Below are positions 11,761 through 24,020 of a stretch of 64,000 nt of DNA, piece by piece. Source of the stretch: Harmonia axyridis (lineage: Eukaryota; Arthropoda; Insecta; Coleoptera; Coccinellidae); the NCBI RefSeq assembly GCF_914767665.1, contig NC_059502.1, positions 12,400,001 through 12,464,000 on the forward strand, read 5' to 3'. Numbering within the stretch: position 1 is the first letter of the stretch; each line of letters begins with the position of its first letter. The notes beneath the pieces are model-generated. The model searched no databases and was not told the origin of the DNA. It worked only from the letters and a program-made list of their open reading frames with translations. Made by a program: the position numbers and the translations under genes.

Positions 11761-11950
11761 TAATACGCTCTATTAGTGATGACTTCACACACCGCCATTT
11801 TAGTACTCCTGTCAGTGTTCGGAATCCAAACAAACAAATTGTCAAATTAGTACGTTGTCGTTTGAATGACAATTTATTTGTTTGGATTCCGAACACTGAC
11901 AGGAGAACCAAAAATGGCGGGGTGTGACGTCACACTAATAGAGCGTATAA
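11761..11950. repeat. Short palindromic miniature element, about 190 bp
   Basis: The arms 11763-11842 and 11868-11948 are inverted: TACGCTCTATTAGTG pairs with CACTAATAGAGCGTA, and CTGTCAGTGTTCGGAATCC pairs with GGATTCCGAACACTGACAG almost perfectly. The loop is about 25 bp. This arrangement explains overlapping short open frames on both strands (11655-11911 and 11866-12075). Confidence 0.9.
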
Positions 11951-13429
11951 TTTCGTTTGATAATAGGGATCATGCAAATACAAAATTCTCTAACAGCTTA
12001 GATTGCTGTTTATTTTTGTGCAAGATTATCCAGCGTCCTGTTTCCATAGTTTGTACAAATCTAATTTCACCTTAATTTTTTCACAGCGCTCTGATGATGT
12101 CAATAAAATTCACGATACGTTGGCTACCTGAAAGAGTATAATATTCCCGAAAATTCATCCTCCTACCACTAAAACAACTCATCATTGAAAATTAAGGATA
12201 ACAAGCTAAGCCCACAAAATTTTTCGTTCAAAAAATTTTCAGTTCAAAAATCGGCTGATTATGGATCGTTGATCCTCACACCGCTTGCGGTTCTTCGTAT
12301 ATACCTCACAGTTTATGAAAATTTGAACGCTAAATTGGGGACAAATCAGTAAAAATTTAATCTCTTCACAAGAATAGTTATATCTACTAAAATATTTGTC
12401 ATAGACCTCTTAAATGAAAACGTTTGTTTATAGATCGAGCTCTGATTTAAAACATAATGAGGTTTCAAGTATTTCCCATGAAGTTTGAAATTGGCATGTT
12501 ACATCCAAAATCAAAATTTTATTATGATGGAACCCCCATAACTGTCATTTTTAACCTTAGTCGTATTTTAACAAACGTAACCACGGTATTGGCAATCCAA
12601 ACCTTTCCTGATTTCCATTTGTTCGTCTTTTTCAGCCTTTAAAATTTATGATTCACATAAAAATCCGCGAGTCCGCCCCTCATTTCCACTGCGAAATATT
12701 TTCCTATATCGACACTTCATGCTTATTCAAATATAATTCCTCACCAAACAGACGATCGCAAGAAACAAATGAGGTGTAAACTCGAACAATATCAAAAGAA
12801 CAAATCGTGTGAACCCGGAGAGAGAAATCCTTTAGCGATGCCAAAATCCTCGCCTCTCCCTCACCAAGCTCCAAGATCTGCGTCAATTTCACACACGAAA
12901 TAATAAGAAAAAGTCTTCCTATGTGTTCATCGAAGTTTATTGCTCTCCACCCGAAAAATCCCCATAAATCGTGAGCGTTATTCATGATTTCCTTCCAGCC
13001 TTTCGGCCCGATTAACAATTCACCTTACTTCATTTGTCAGCCGTCTCGATGGCTGGCAGGATGCTTTCCCCGCAGCGGCGGCACGTCAGGGCAGGCAGTG
13101 CCGACCTAAGACATAAAAATTTAATTATAATGTGGAATTATATGTATTTCTACTGGCTTTGTCAGAATTGTTTATTCTTCTACTATTTTTTTTAAAAGAC
13201 TATAATACCTAGAATAGGCAATAAATCGGGTATATTATGACATCCACCTATGCTGGTAAACGATGAAGGCAGCTGGTTGCTCCAGATTGCTTCGTCTGAA
13301 ATCATTAACTTCGATGAATTTGTTTTTGTTCACAAATAAATGTTACAAACTGTAGCAAACAGCAAATCTTTCATTTTCCTTTGTTAATATTGATTTTTCT
13401 CGTCATTTGAGGGAAGTTTTAACTTTTTG
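11951..13429. other. Intronic DNA, no gene seen
   Basis: The 104-codon minus frame at 12704-13018 and the 61-codon plus frame at 12457-12642 show no recognisable domain. A GC-rich patch lies at about 13035-13110. No repeats were recognised. Confidence 0.4.
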
Positions 13430-14460
13430 CTTCAATATGAAGAAATTTGAGGGTGAGGCTCATCAATACTTGATAGATCAATACGAATGCTCTCAAATAC
13501 TTATGGCGAGGCCGCTATTAGTGAAAGAACGTGCCGAGAGTGCTTTCAACACTTAAAGAAGGATGATTTTGACGTCGAAGACCAGGTGGAAGAGAGAAGG
13601 TTTTCGAAGATGCAGAATTGGAGGCATTACTTGATCAAGACTCGTGTCAAACGCCGCAAGAATTGGCAGGATCGTTGGGAATGACGCAACAAGCAATTTC
13701 TGAATACCTGCAAGTCATGGGATTGATTCAGAAATAAGGAAATTGGGTGCCGTACGAGTTGAAACCGAGAGATGTTAAACGGCGTTTGTTTGCTTGTGAA
13801 CAGTATCTTGCAAGGCAAAAACGAAAGGGATTTCTGCATCGCATTGTGACTGGAGACGAAATATGGGTTCATTAAAATAATTCCAAGCACAAAAAATCAT
13901 GGGGATATCTCGGCCATGCTTCCACGTCGACGGCCAAACCGAATATTCATGATTCCAAGGACATACTCAGTATTTGGTATGACCAGCTCGGTGTAGTGAA
14001 ATAATCGCAGGCGATCGTTATCGAACGCAATTAATGCGTTTGAGCCAAGCTTCGAAAGACAAATCGCCCCAATACAACGAGAGACATGATGAAGTGTTTC
14101 ACAGTATGAAAATGCTCGACCCCATGTTGCGAAAGTGGTCAAAACATACTTGGAGGCGTTGAAATGGGAAATCCCCACTCGCCGTATTCTTCAGACGTTG
14201 CTCTCGGACTATCACTTGTTTCGATCAATGGCACACGGCCTGGCAGACCAGCACTTCCGGTCTTATGAAGAAGTAAAAAATTGGATCGATTCGTGGATCA
14301 CTTCAAAATATGACCAGTCTTTACAACGCGGGATTCGTACGTTGTTTGAAAGATGGGAAAAAATAGTGGCCAACGATGGACAATACTTTGATACATAAAT
14401 GTATAAGCAGTTTTTCACAATAAATCCTCGAATTTCGGAAGAAAAGGCGGAAGCAAAGTT
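13430..14460 (+). mobile_element. Mariner transposon remnant, second lineage (copy C)
   Basis: Reading begins near 13437 (MKKFEGEAHQ) and runs through EAAISERTCRECFQHLKK and DFDVED in the N-terminal DNA-binding region, then AELEALLDQDSCQTPQELAG and TQQAISEYLQVMGLIQK in shifted frames. Next come GNWVPYELKPRDVKRR and the first catalytic Asp in RIVTGDEIWVH, about 13843-13873. The second catalytic site, normally HDNARPH, reads YENARPH near 14104, so Asp has become Glu. The third Asp is in LSDYHLF near 14210. C-terminal SMAHGLADQHFRSYEEVKNW and DGQYFDT end at 14398. There are at least three frameshifts and several stops. This lineage is clearly different from the mariners at 5336 and 57436. Confidence 0.93.
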
Positions 14461-15639
14461 GTACGTCTATGTAGATATTTCAGCATTGATGTCTAATGAA
14501 AAGAAACTGATAAAAAACTACAAAACAGCAATTCCTCCGAACTTATATTTGACTAATATTTTGAGTTCTCATTGAACTTTATTTTGCTGAAGGTTATCCA
14601 CAGAAATTTCATGCATAATCATCGTCGTTCTGACAATGATATTCGACCATTTTGCTGCACAAAATGATTATATTTTATTATTATAATATTTCATATTCGC
14701 GTGGTTTTTTTAATTTTTTGAACATTTCATTAGAAAAAATGGTTTCCCATGAAAACATAGAGCTATGATAGTTAATGCAGATACATTATTTCAGTTATTT
14801 ATAATCAAGAAGACATAAAAGTTTGATCAAACCATCAGCAGGTAACACGTCGTATGCAATACTTTAAATATTCCCGGACCGCCACTGTTTTCTCGGGATT
14901 CATATTTTCTTGCCTTTCCCCGCGATAAATCGGTATATCGTCTTGCCGTCAGGCACAATAATACGATTAATATATCGGGATCTCGCATCGTTTATTATCG
15001 TGCACGTTCGGCAGGGCGCCGTAGCGTGAAAAGTTCCACCCTGATTGACTCCATTCAGATCAAAAATTGCGAAAATATATTTTCCAATTTGTGTCGAGAC
15101 CCGGAGACCAGGTGGGACCCTGCGCAGAGTGACTTAATTGAAAATGATGTTATCTCTCCTTCATTCGAGTTTCAAGGATACTTCTCCATTCTGTAATTGA
15201 TGTCGCTACACCTATGGAACTTTCGCAAGGAGAGAGGGAGAAAAGTTTTTCCGATCCCTATAGAATTGATGTGAAGGTTTCCCTTTAGAAGGTTTTCCTC
15301 GTTCCTGTTATTGACTATTAATTGTTTGCAATATGGAATTTCATCTTGTTAGAAGAGAATATCAAAGTTCCAGCAAGAAACCATGACGAATCTCTTTGGT
15401 AACCTGAGAGTGCTGTAATACCATAGAACATCTAAGCCCAGACAAAAAAAGACTGTGTTATAGGCGCAAAGACATGGTGGTATAGATGGACGAAAAGCAA
15501 ATCATGTTGCCAACATAGATCTCCTGGAGTCCTTCTTTCTTCTGGTCAGTGGAAATGTAAAATTTACCCGAAGAAGTCACAGTGTTGCCGAAACAATAAT
15601 TGTTGTTAATATTTATCTTCAAAAGCTTAATTGGTCCAC
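14461..15639. other. Intronic DNA with a GC-richer non-repetitive stretch
   Basis: No gene recognised. About 14860-15060 is clearly richer in GC and CG dinucleotides than its surroundings (TATCGTGCACGTTCGGCAGG near 14997) and shows no repeat or coding character. It is a candidate conserved non-coding segment of the Lar intron. Confidence 0.35.
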
Positions 15640-16125
15640 CATTGGACCTCTTTTGTGTGGTATTCATTTTTATCATTGGCTGTTCTGGTCCAGCTTTCTA
15701 CGACTCTTTTTATGTCGTCCGTCCATCTTCTGGATGGTCTTCCTCTATTTCTAAATGTTTCCTGTCTTGGTCGTCAAGAATTTTCCTAGTTCATCGCCCG
15801 TACAGGATGTCACATGATCAGGTTATTGGAATTTTTTCTACAGCGTCATGTCACTGATTAGTAATGATACTCCTTGAAGTGATCCTTAACATCGATCTCA
15901 CCATCCTTTTTCTGGATGTTTTTCTTCGTCAGTGTCAGAGTTTCGACACTATAAGTAATAACGGAAGCACACCTTTATCAAAGACTTGTCTTTTGAAGCA
16001 GTTGGAGTCCGCATTTGAGAACAAAATTTAATTTACCATATGCTGCCCAGAATGAGCATATTCTCCGCTGTAGTTCATCTTTTTAGTTGTCTCTTTCTAC
16101 GTCTATTCCGTGGCCTTAATATTTA
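15640..16125 (-). mobile_element. LINE fragment, endonuclease/reverse-transcriptase family, C-terminal part
   Basis: On the minus strand, starting near 16080, the reading gives RRICSFWAAYGKLNFVLK, then VITYSVETLTLTKK, then GRPSRRWTDDIKRVVES with shifts. This matches the post-catalytic part of the common insect LINE whose protein ends with a WAGHVAR...GRPxxRWxDDI segment. The plus-strand 85-codon frame at 15600-15857 is the antisense shadow of this. Same broad family as 27965-28930 and 44065-44215. Fragmentary and inactive. Confidence 0.7.
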
Positions 16126-16152
16126 TCTTCCTCGATGTTCTCTTGGTTTATT

Positions 16153-16727
16153 CCATAGAGTAATAAACATGGGGGGAGTATATGCAACTTTTACATGTCC
16201 CCAACATGGTTAGAACACGTTATCGGATTGTGATATATTTTCAAATCCACAATTTTACTGAATCGTTATGAATGTGTATTATATCGAATGAAATATATTT
16301 ATTTAAGTGATTCCCGATTAAATATGCAAATTGGAATCCGATATTTTTCCCAATTGTCGAATTTATAATGAGCCGAATATTAATTTTTTTCTGTATCTAC
16401 CTGCTGAAATACAAGATTTGGCAACTTTTGCTCTCCTAGTGTCATCGGTTGTTTCACGTCGTTTGGCGCGCTTGAAGTTTAGTTTCTGAATTTCTGATAT
16501 ATTTAGGTATTCATTCCAATATATTTTGAGTTAATATGAAACGTTGTTTCACTATGGGACATAAGAAGTGCGTTCTTTGTGGAGAAACTCGCGAATTGAG
16601 TGAAATATCGTTTCACTGATATATTTTCATTTCCACGCGCTCCATGTCGAATTTGATAGTTCATGTTGGAGACAAAATTTGCTTACTGAAAATGAGATAA
16701 TGCTGCCTCTAACAATGGTTCTTATTT
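16153..16727 (+). mobile_element. THAP-like non-autonomous element, copy 2
   Basis: The left end reads CCATAGAGTAATAAACAT, as in copy 3. The right end is degraded (TGCCTCTAACAATGGTTC). The internal frame at about 16552-16617 is intact up to its stop: it starts MGHKKCVLCGETRELSEISF, then His, then TGA. A CxxC pair followed by SFH resembles the start of a THAP zinc-binding domain, as found in P-element transposases. The same TGA directly after His is present in all four long copies. The sequence after it (MSNLIVHVGDKICLLKM) is also shared. Confidence 0.75.
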
Positions 16728-17834
16728 TAAGGTTTAATCGTGAGTAGTTATTCACAAAATGGATTTGTCAAATTTATTTATTTTTAATATACGTTGAAAT
16801 TATTTCCGTCTGATATCATTTGAAAAATTCACAAACATTCCTGAATTCCGTTCATTCTTCTCGCTGATCGATTTCTAATGTGTGCCATCGAAAATACCGA
16901 AAATACCAAAAAATCCAGTCGAATATACTCCGATCTCTGCCGCCATCACCAGTATAAATCCCGACATATCTACATCCGTATAAAATAAAATCATTTCCGA
17001 TGTCGGAACATTCCGGTACGATCGTTATAATTGTTATAATTCAGAGACTCGCCCGAAATGCAAATTCTCGACCGGAAGCATGTTCGGAAAAAATGGGGAG
17101 CAGCAGCGGGGTAATAAAACTCCAGGTGTGGCGCAGGGTCGAATTGTGATGTGAACAGTGTTTCGTATTAAAAATCGCTTTTAAAAACGGGTGGTTTTCA
17201 GGCTTTTCCGGTTTTATGGTCCTTCGGAGGCCGGACCGACGACATAAAATTGTCAAGCTGTTTTTTGCCGCTTCCGCTTTTGTCTGTAGCGTCACGGGGA
17301 TGGGTCGGTGTTGCGCGCGAGTGGGAGTTGGGGGTATATACGTTCTACCACCATCCGAGCGTCCGTATATGTGTATATATACACGTGTGTTGCGAAATGA
17401 GAGAGGGTGACGTTCCTATTAACTCCGGTGCGAGTGACTAAATTTCTTCTTTGTTTGCGGTTTTGACTGAACGGATGTGGAAGGTTGATAACTTGTTTCT
17501 CGCTTGGTCTTGTTTGGGGCCATCGAATTGCGGCCTGTTGGGTTTATTATTTCCGATTTTAACATTCATCAAAAATTCAGCTTTGGTTTGATGGAATGGA
17601 TTTGGAAAACACGAAATGTTATTCTAAATCCAACTATTTCATTATGTGAATAAAGACACAGTAGCTTCTTCAGATTTCATACATTTCGAAAAACCTTTAA
17701 AAAATCTAAAAAAACTTTTGTGTTGCGAAAAAATTGTTATTTAAATAATAAAATGATGGAAATTAGAGTATCGATCAAGTCAACCAAATACCCATCACAA
17801 TACTCAATACATTTATATTTTTTAACAAGTTTAT
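16728..17834. other. Intronic DNA, no gene seen
   Basis: The short overlapping frames at 17041-17441 on both strands lie in a GC-richer, apparently unique stretch at 17040-17420. None resembles a known protein. Confidence 0.35.
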
Positions 17835-17950
17835 AGAGGGTGTTCTTAAATTGGACGTAAAAAAGAAAATTGAAGATTTTTTGGATGATTTAAAAAAAAA
17901 CATGCAAATGCTTTTTTCTCGAGATACAGGTTGTTTCTTTGAGTGCTACT
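17835..17950 (+). repeat. Miniature-element arm of the GTGTTCCTAAAT family
   Basis: Reads GAGGGTGTTCTTAAATTGG, then CATGCAAATGC, then CTCGAGATACAGG, the same motif order as 5089-5270 and the arms of 38437-39063. The matching right arm was not identified, so this is a partial copy. Confidence 0.5.
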
Positions 17951-18184
17951 TTTAAGTGAATCGAATCTTTATGAATCTCCTCACTTATTGGGTAAAAAAA
18001 TACCAAAACTTATTATTAACTTATTCATCACAACCTACTAACTGGGTATTTATAATAATTTGGATTTGGAAGAACTGGAACAAAATTTTTTTTTACATTT
18101 TTCTTAATTACTAGTAGTCCACCAACAAAAGTTCTGGGTGAATGAAACAAGCACTGGCCCAGAAAAATCTCACCCTGTAGTTTT

Positions 18185-18445
18185 GCATTCAAAATTAGCA
18201 TACAACACCGCGAAAGCCTATTAGACATTTATGGAAAACTAATCGTAATTTTGTAATTTTGCTGAAAATTTGGATTTTCGGGATTGAGACAATGATCTTT
18301 CTCCCTGAAACATCTTCAGATCTCTACATCTTTCGGTTATACCGGAAACATAATACAACTTCCTTATTTCAAAAGGACAACCAGTATGTTATTGCATAAG
18401 TAGATAGCATTTTTATGACAATTTAAGCAATATGCCATACCTTGG
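18185..18445 (+). repeat. Dispersed repeat, copy 1 (second copy at 58724-58945)
   Basis: Shares a long colinear run with 58724-58945: ATTAGAC..TCATGGAAAACT, TCAGATCTCTACA, CTTCCGGTTATAC-type text, ACTTCCTTATTTCAAA and ATTGCAT..GTAGATAG. No protein is encoded. The copy at 58724 is directly abutted by a mariner. Confidence 0.7.
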
Positions 18446-20879
18446 ATAAAAACTCAACGGTTCATGAGTTAATGGGATTCTTATCACAAAAATGATAGCG
18501 ATGAAGACTCACATTTTTTTGAATTAATCGGCAGAGAAGCTTCTTTCTTGAAAATTATTTTCTTATTCGATCCTGAGAATACGTAGTATTATAAGACTGT
18601 TTGTGGTTTGGACCAATGTACAAATGTACATTGTACAAATGTACAGGGTGTTCATAAGAAGATCATGAACTTGGAAAACTCAAATTCATCAAAACTCAAG
18701 ATTTTCAAATAAGAACCTATATTTTTTTATTATTTCAGTCGATTTTACGTAGAAATATAGTGGGGGTTACATGAGCAAACCCTTTACCTGAACTGAAAAT
18801 TTTAAGAGTTAACGAGGAAGAACCTTAAATGTGGAAAAACCGCAATTTTCAACTGTGTGGAGTAGTCAGTGTTTTCCGGAAAATACAGGAAGAAACTGAA
18901 ATTCGATGTTTGGATAACTAAATTTCACATTTCATGAATTATAATTAATTTTTCGTTGGAATTGTTAGGAAATCCATAAACCATAACAATTTTCAATTAG
19001 GAATGATTCATTACAATTCTTTCATGTCAAATTTTCAACTCAGTTCTTCAAAGAATTTGAAGATGTTCATATTTCGTCATTTTACATATAAGTACTCCAA
19101 TACGGTAGAATCAGTATTTTTTGAGTTATATTGGAAGATATAACATTTCACATACAACACCGAAGCCATTGAACAAATTTTGCTCATCAGATCTCAACCT
19201 TATGTAGAAAATGTATAATCTGTAGAGCTATTTTTTCGAGAATTATCTTGTTTTTGGATGGAAATATATTATTTTTAAACCCGAAGATTACATATATTGT
19301 ATCGAAATAATATATGGTTGATTATCTTGCCAATAAACGATGTGCTATTTTTTTTTCCGAAAATTGCAGCCATATAAAAAATTCCGTCACCAATTCACAT
19401 TTTCGTATCAAAGTTACAAATTTCAGACTTCAGTTAAATTTGTTGTGTTTCAAAAAGTCGAACTCGGATAAAAATAATTACAGTTGTAATGGTCGAAATA
19501 TCGATTAGAACTATTTAGTGGAGTTGACCCCATAAAACTGATGAAAATTGACCATCATATTTGTAACGCCAGGGCGTTACCGTTATGCAGTAATTACCAA
19601 CGAATAAATTGATAAATAACCTGCCATATTTCATTTTTCCCAGACTGATATATCACGTGAATAATAAATGATTTACATGTTTAAACGTTTTTACGACCCT
19701 TATAATTTAAATTCTGGATGAATTATCGCCCCGGCTGAAGCTTTTCAATCTTTCCAGAAAGCCATCTCCCTAAAATAATCTTTTGTGATATATCTTTTCT
19801 CTACCCACATATAATTTTGAGGTTATGCGATACACCTGATGAATGCGATCGCTTTGAGGAAATTTACACTGTATTAGGTGAAAAATATGCGAGTATAAAA
19901 GTGAGGGGTTGGCCGTTCGGAATTTCGCAGATAAAATTTGATAGAATATAAGATGAGGGGTTGAAAAAAGGGAATCCGGGACTTTAATAATAAATTCAAA
20001 ACCATGTCAAAGGTCCTCTCTGCGTCAGCCTCCATATATCATTTTGATGCCGCTCGTTCCTTTTTTTTTCCAGGGGTTGCAGGAAAGGGATAATCGGAAA
20101 ACCATTAGAGTATGTGATATTCGACGCTACAGTTGATCCAGGAATATACGTCCGAAATATATCGGGAGAAATTACTCTGATAGTAATTTATTGATGAGAA
20201 TTAGAAACTTGAAATTTTCGGGGTAGGTTTGGATCTCGAATGCTGCTGTTAAGTCCGTCAATAGGCATAATCCGACAAGGGGTTCCGTAGATATGGCCGT
20301 TGAAATTTGGAATTTCAGTTCATTTCAAAAGTATAAATTCGATCAATTTGAAAATTTGCAATTAGATGTGAAACAATGGTTTGAAGCTTCAAGCTTCGAT
20401 TGCGTTGTTGGAACCTTATAAAATTCAGAAAGAATATCGAAAAAAAAAACCTTATTTCAATCATCATCATTTCAAATATAAATTCGAAGCTTCTCGCAAA
20501 GTTTTAAACTTTTTTGAAATGTTCATCTTTCCATTATCAAATGGCATATCCTCCTGAACACAAACGAAATAAAAAATGTCAAAAAATATTATACTGTGTT
20601 GCCTTTATAATCATTTCAAATTGTATCCTTTCTATTGGAAAACCCGTTAATTTGCGTTACTGGAAATAATGAACCATATATAAAATTTGCATTTTATCTG
20701 GAATCCTCTCCCCTCCGTTATTTTCCAATGACTTAATTTCAGGATGAAATTAACTTCTGGACATGGACAAATTAAGTTGAGAACGATTGTATCCGAATAT
20801 TAATCTGATGAAAAGTTATACAGTTCGAAACTCGGAAACTCCCATAAAACCCCTAAAATATATTTCATTTTCATAGAGG
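18446..20879. other. AT-rich intronic DNA, no gene seen
   Basis: A short perfect palindromic cluster of TGTACAAATGTACA words lies at about 18608-18643, next to an AGGGTGTTCATAAG motif of miniature-element type. Otherwise no recognised coding or repeat structure. Confidence 0.4.
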
Positions 20880-21200
20880 TCGCTGCATCCCTCCCTGCGC
20901 GAAGATTATTCGAAACAGGGAGTCCCGATTAAGCCATGCCGTGTCCCCTCAGGACAATATATCAATTAACTGTCGTCCCGTCTGTAAAAATGTCCCTCTT
21001 GCATGCCGGATGGACAGATGAGACCGCAATTATGGACGTGATTTAGTGGTTGCATTATGTCCGTTTGACACCTGACCCGATAATCTCCGATCGGGGAAGT
21101 GTCGTTTGTCTATGTCCGTACCTATGCGACCGCATTGGACAAAATGACACCGCGAATGAATGTCTGAACTCGTGAGTTATACTCTTGCTTTTTACACTGA
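20880..21200. other. GC-richer unique stretch in intron
   Basis: Markedly richer in GC than its surroundings, with no repeat resemblance and no credible open frame. The 70-codon minus frame at 21055-21267 has no family features. A candidate conserved intronic element. Confidence 0.3.
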
Positions 21201-23047
21201 AGACTATTTGATGAAAATTCGCGTGCACATAGATGACACTTATGGAATGAATTATACAAATATCCAACTTTTCATCTATTTCACGTGGAAAAAAAAGAAT
21301 TATTCTTTCTATGACTGGTATGAAATATCGCCTTCGTAGTATGATTCAAAACATAATATTCTGAATATTCTTGTAATTTAAGCCACCCTGTCTTTCTAAC
21401 GGTTTTCGATATCCCTGTATGTAACTCTAAATAGTTCTAACCCTGGATAACTTCATGCGTAAAAAGATATCAAGGGGATTATTCAAAAAACAAATGAAAA
21501 GGACATCGGACTTCCCTCAAGGAGATGCTAAGATATATGTAGAGATGTAGACACATGTTTTGGGTATTCGGCCCTCATCAGTATGATGAAACTCGATGAA
21601 AAAGTGTTATAACTTCTTGTTCGACCACATTTTTTTTGTCGATTACTAAAATTGTTGTCAATTGATGAATATGATGATTTCTATCAATTGTACACAATTT
21701 ATTTATTTTTAATATGTGTTTTCCCTTCAAGGGCTTTTTATGCAATTATATCTAGGTGACATCACAATATGTAAGGTTTTATTAGACAATTTTCAAAGGA
21801 ATGAATTCTACTAGTATTCGCTCATGTATTCATATACATTTAACGTCGAATGAAAGGAAATAGCGTAAAGAGGAAAAAGGTTTTATGGGTTCTACCTCGA
21901 AGGTCCCTTTCGCGAATTATCCATACCAATTTAACATTTCCAACAATTCTATTTCAGCAAACTATTCGGAACTTCCATACATCCAATATTTAACACGTAA
22001 GTTTCCTTGGTTTACAGAAGGTTAAAACGGATTATTGTGTGAAATTTGCCACAGAAGTCTGATATTTTCCATTTATTTCCTTTTCCGTTCATGCAAGGTC
22101 TACCTGACCCAGAAAGATATTTTTGTACAATCACTAGTATCTCAATTTTTTTTTACAGATTTGAAAGATGAATTTATTTCGTGTTGTGTTAGCTACTGGG
22201 TAAATTCAAAATGATTGTCACACACATTATTCGAACTATTTCCAGAAAAAATAGCTAATTTTCATACACAAAGATGCTCAATAACTTTCAATATGACCAA
22301 AAATCTTCTCATCGACTAACTCCTAATAAAGTTCAATTCAACTGCAGAGAGTTTTAAAAAAGATTTCAGTGGCACCACAATGGTAAAAAGAATTTTTCAC
22401 TTTTGATTTTCCAGATCATAATACATTGAGATAGGTACTTCAAAGAACTGAAAACTAATATAAAAACTTCAGGAGCAGCAGTTATTGACTGATATATTAA
22501 ATACCTGCCAAGAGCATACCAAAAAAAAACTAAACCTTCAAAATTGTTTTGATTGAAGTTTCCATTTGAAAAATGATGAATTGTTCCATTAGCCCCAATT
22601 TCTGGAATTTCGTGCATTCTTTCCCAATGAATACTTTCGTTTATTCGAATTCATTTATTGCCTCCAGCATCAAAATCCTAGTAGGGTGTAAAAATAATTG
22701 CCTGTTGTTGGATGGCGCACGTTCATAGAACAATGCACAATGGCAAATTGATCCTTTCGGAATTTTATTTGAAATTGATGCGACTATTGAATAAGTAAAA
22801 TATATGGCATGAATGCAATGTGTTTCTGTTAGTTATGGGGCCACCTGAATAGAAATGCGACAGGTGAAAACTGCAATATGCGACATCTATTATTTCAGAA
22901 CGCTATTTACGTTCCCAATTGCATTTCGAAACCTTAATTGTGCGCAATGATTACTTTATAGTGATGAAATATTCAATATTTTTCAGTGATAGAAGTGCCG
23001 TAATATCAAATTGGGCTCTAAACGAATTTATACCTATAGGAGTCATG
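21201..23047. other. AT-rich intronic DNA, no gene seen
   Basis: Only a miniature-element scrap (CACCCTGTCTTTCTAACGG at about 21384) was recognised. The 83-codon minus frame at 22366-22617 shows no domain. Confidence 0.4.
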
Positions 23048-23319
23048 TACAGGGTGGGCCACGGTCGATAGTATCCTAGACTTTAATTTAGTTTCTTAAG
23101 TCGGAACCACTGCTCTATCGATCTAAAATATTATCAGTGCTGCGGCATTGCCGCTTATGTCAAAAAGTACTTGTTGATATAAGAGGCAACACCGTAGTTC
23201 TGAAAATGTTTCAGATCTATAGAGCAGTGGTTCCTACCCAAGAAACTAAATTTCAATAAAATCGTACTTTTCGTTCTGCGTTTAAGTCCAGGGTATCATC
23301 GACCTTGGCTCACCCTGTA
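23048..23319. repeat. Fold-back miniature element, about 272 bp
   Basis: The outer ends are TACAGGGTGGGCCA and TGGCTCACCCTGTA in inverted order. The arms continue with AACCACTGCTCTAT pairing with ATAGAGCAGTGGTT and further inward to a short loop near 23180. TA flanks fit a Tc1/mariner-type target. It encodes nothing. Confidence 0.9.
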
Positions 23320-23434
23320 TATCTATGATATTTTATTCTGTGGTGGCTAGTTAAGGTATGAGTGCCTATACCCATAATAGAAGCTCATACTTCGCCACTG
23401 GCTCAGTTCTAGATAAACGTAAATTGTATCTCAT

Positions 23435-24020
23435 CCATAGAGTAATAAACATAGATAGAGGAAGTATACGCAATTTTCACATGTCCAGAACATGATGAGA
23501 TTACGTTGTCGGATTGTGATATATTTTCAAATCCACAATTTTACTATATCATTATGAATGTATATTATATTCAATGAAATATATTTATTTGGGAGATTCT
23601 CAATTAAATATGTGAATTTGAATATTTGGAATCCGATATTTTTCCTAATTGTCGAATTTATAATGAGCAGAATATTTATTATTTTTTGTATCTACCTGCT
23701 GAAATCCAAAATTAGGCAACTTTTGCTCTCATAGTGTCATCGGTTGTTTCACGTCGTTTGGCGCGCTTGAAGTTTGTTTTCTGAATTTATGATATATTGA
23801 GGTATTTATTCCAAAATATTTTGAGTTAATATGAAACGTTGATTCAATATGGGACATAAGAAGTGCGTTCTGTGTGGAGAAACTTGTGAATTGAGTGAAA
23901 AATCGTATCACTGATATGTTTTCATTTCCGCGTGCTTCATGTCAAATTTGATAGTTCATGTTGGGGACAAAATTTGCTTACTGAAAATGATATTATCTCC
24001 CTCTAGCTATGTTTATTACT
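23435..24020 (+). mobile_element. THAP-like non-autonomous element, copy 3 (both ends present)
   Basis: The left end AGTAATAAACATAGATAGAG and right end CTAGCTATGTTTATTACT are inverted repeats of about 23 bp, enclosing about 575 bp. This defines the full extent of the family. The internal frame at about 23850-23914 starts MGHKKCVLCGETCELSEKS, followed by YH, then TGA. No clear target duplication can be read at the flanks. Confidence 0.8.

Noticed and set aside
10461..11950. Clustered direct and inverted repeats considered as a CRISPR-like array
   Set aside because: The repeats are different families with irregular spacing in eukaryotic intronic DNA.
15600..15857. Hydrophobic 85-codon plus frame considered as a Lar signal-peptide exon
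   Set aside because: It is antisense to LINE coding sequence and lacks a phase-1 donor leading to the Ig1 exon.
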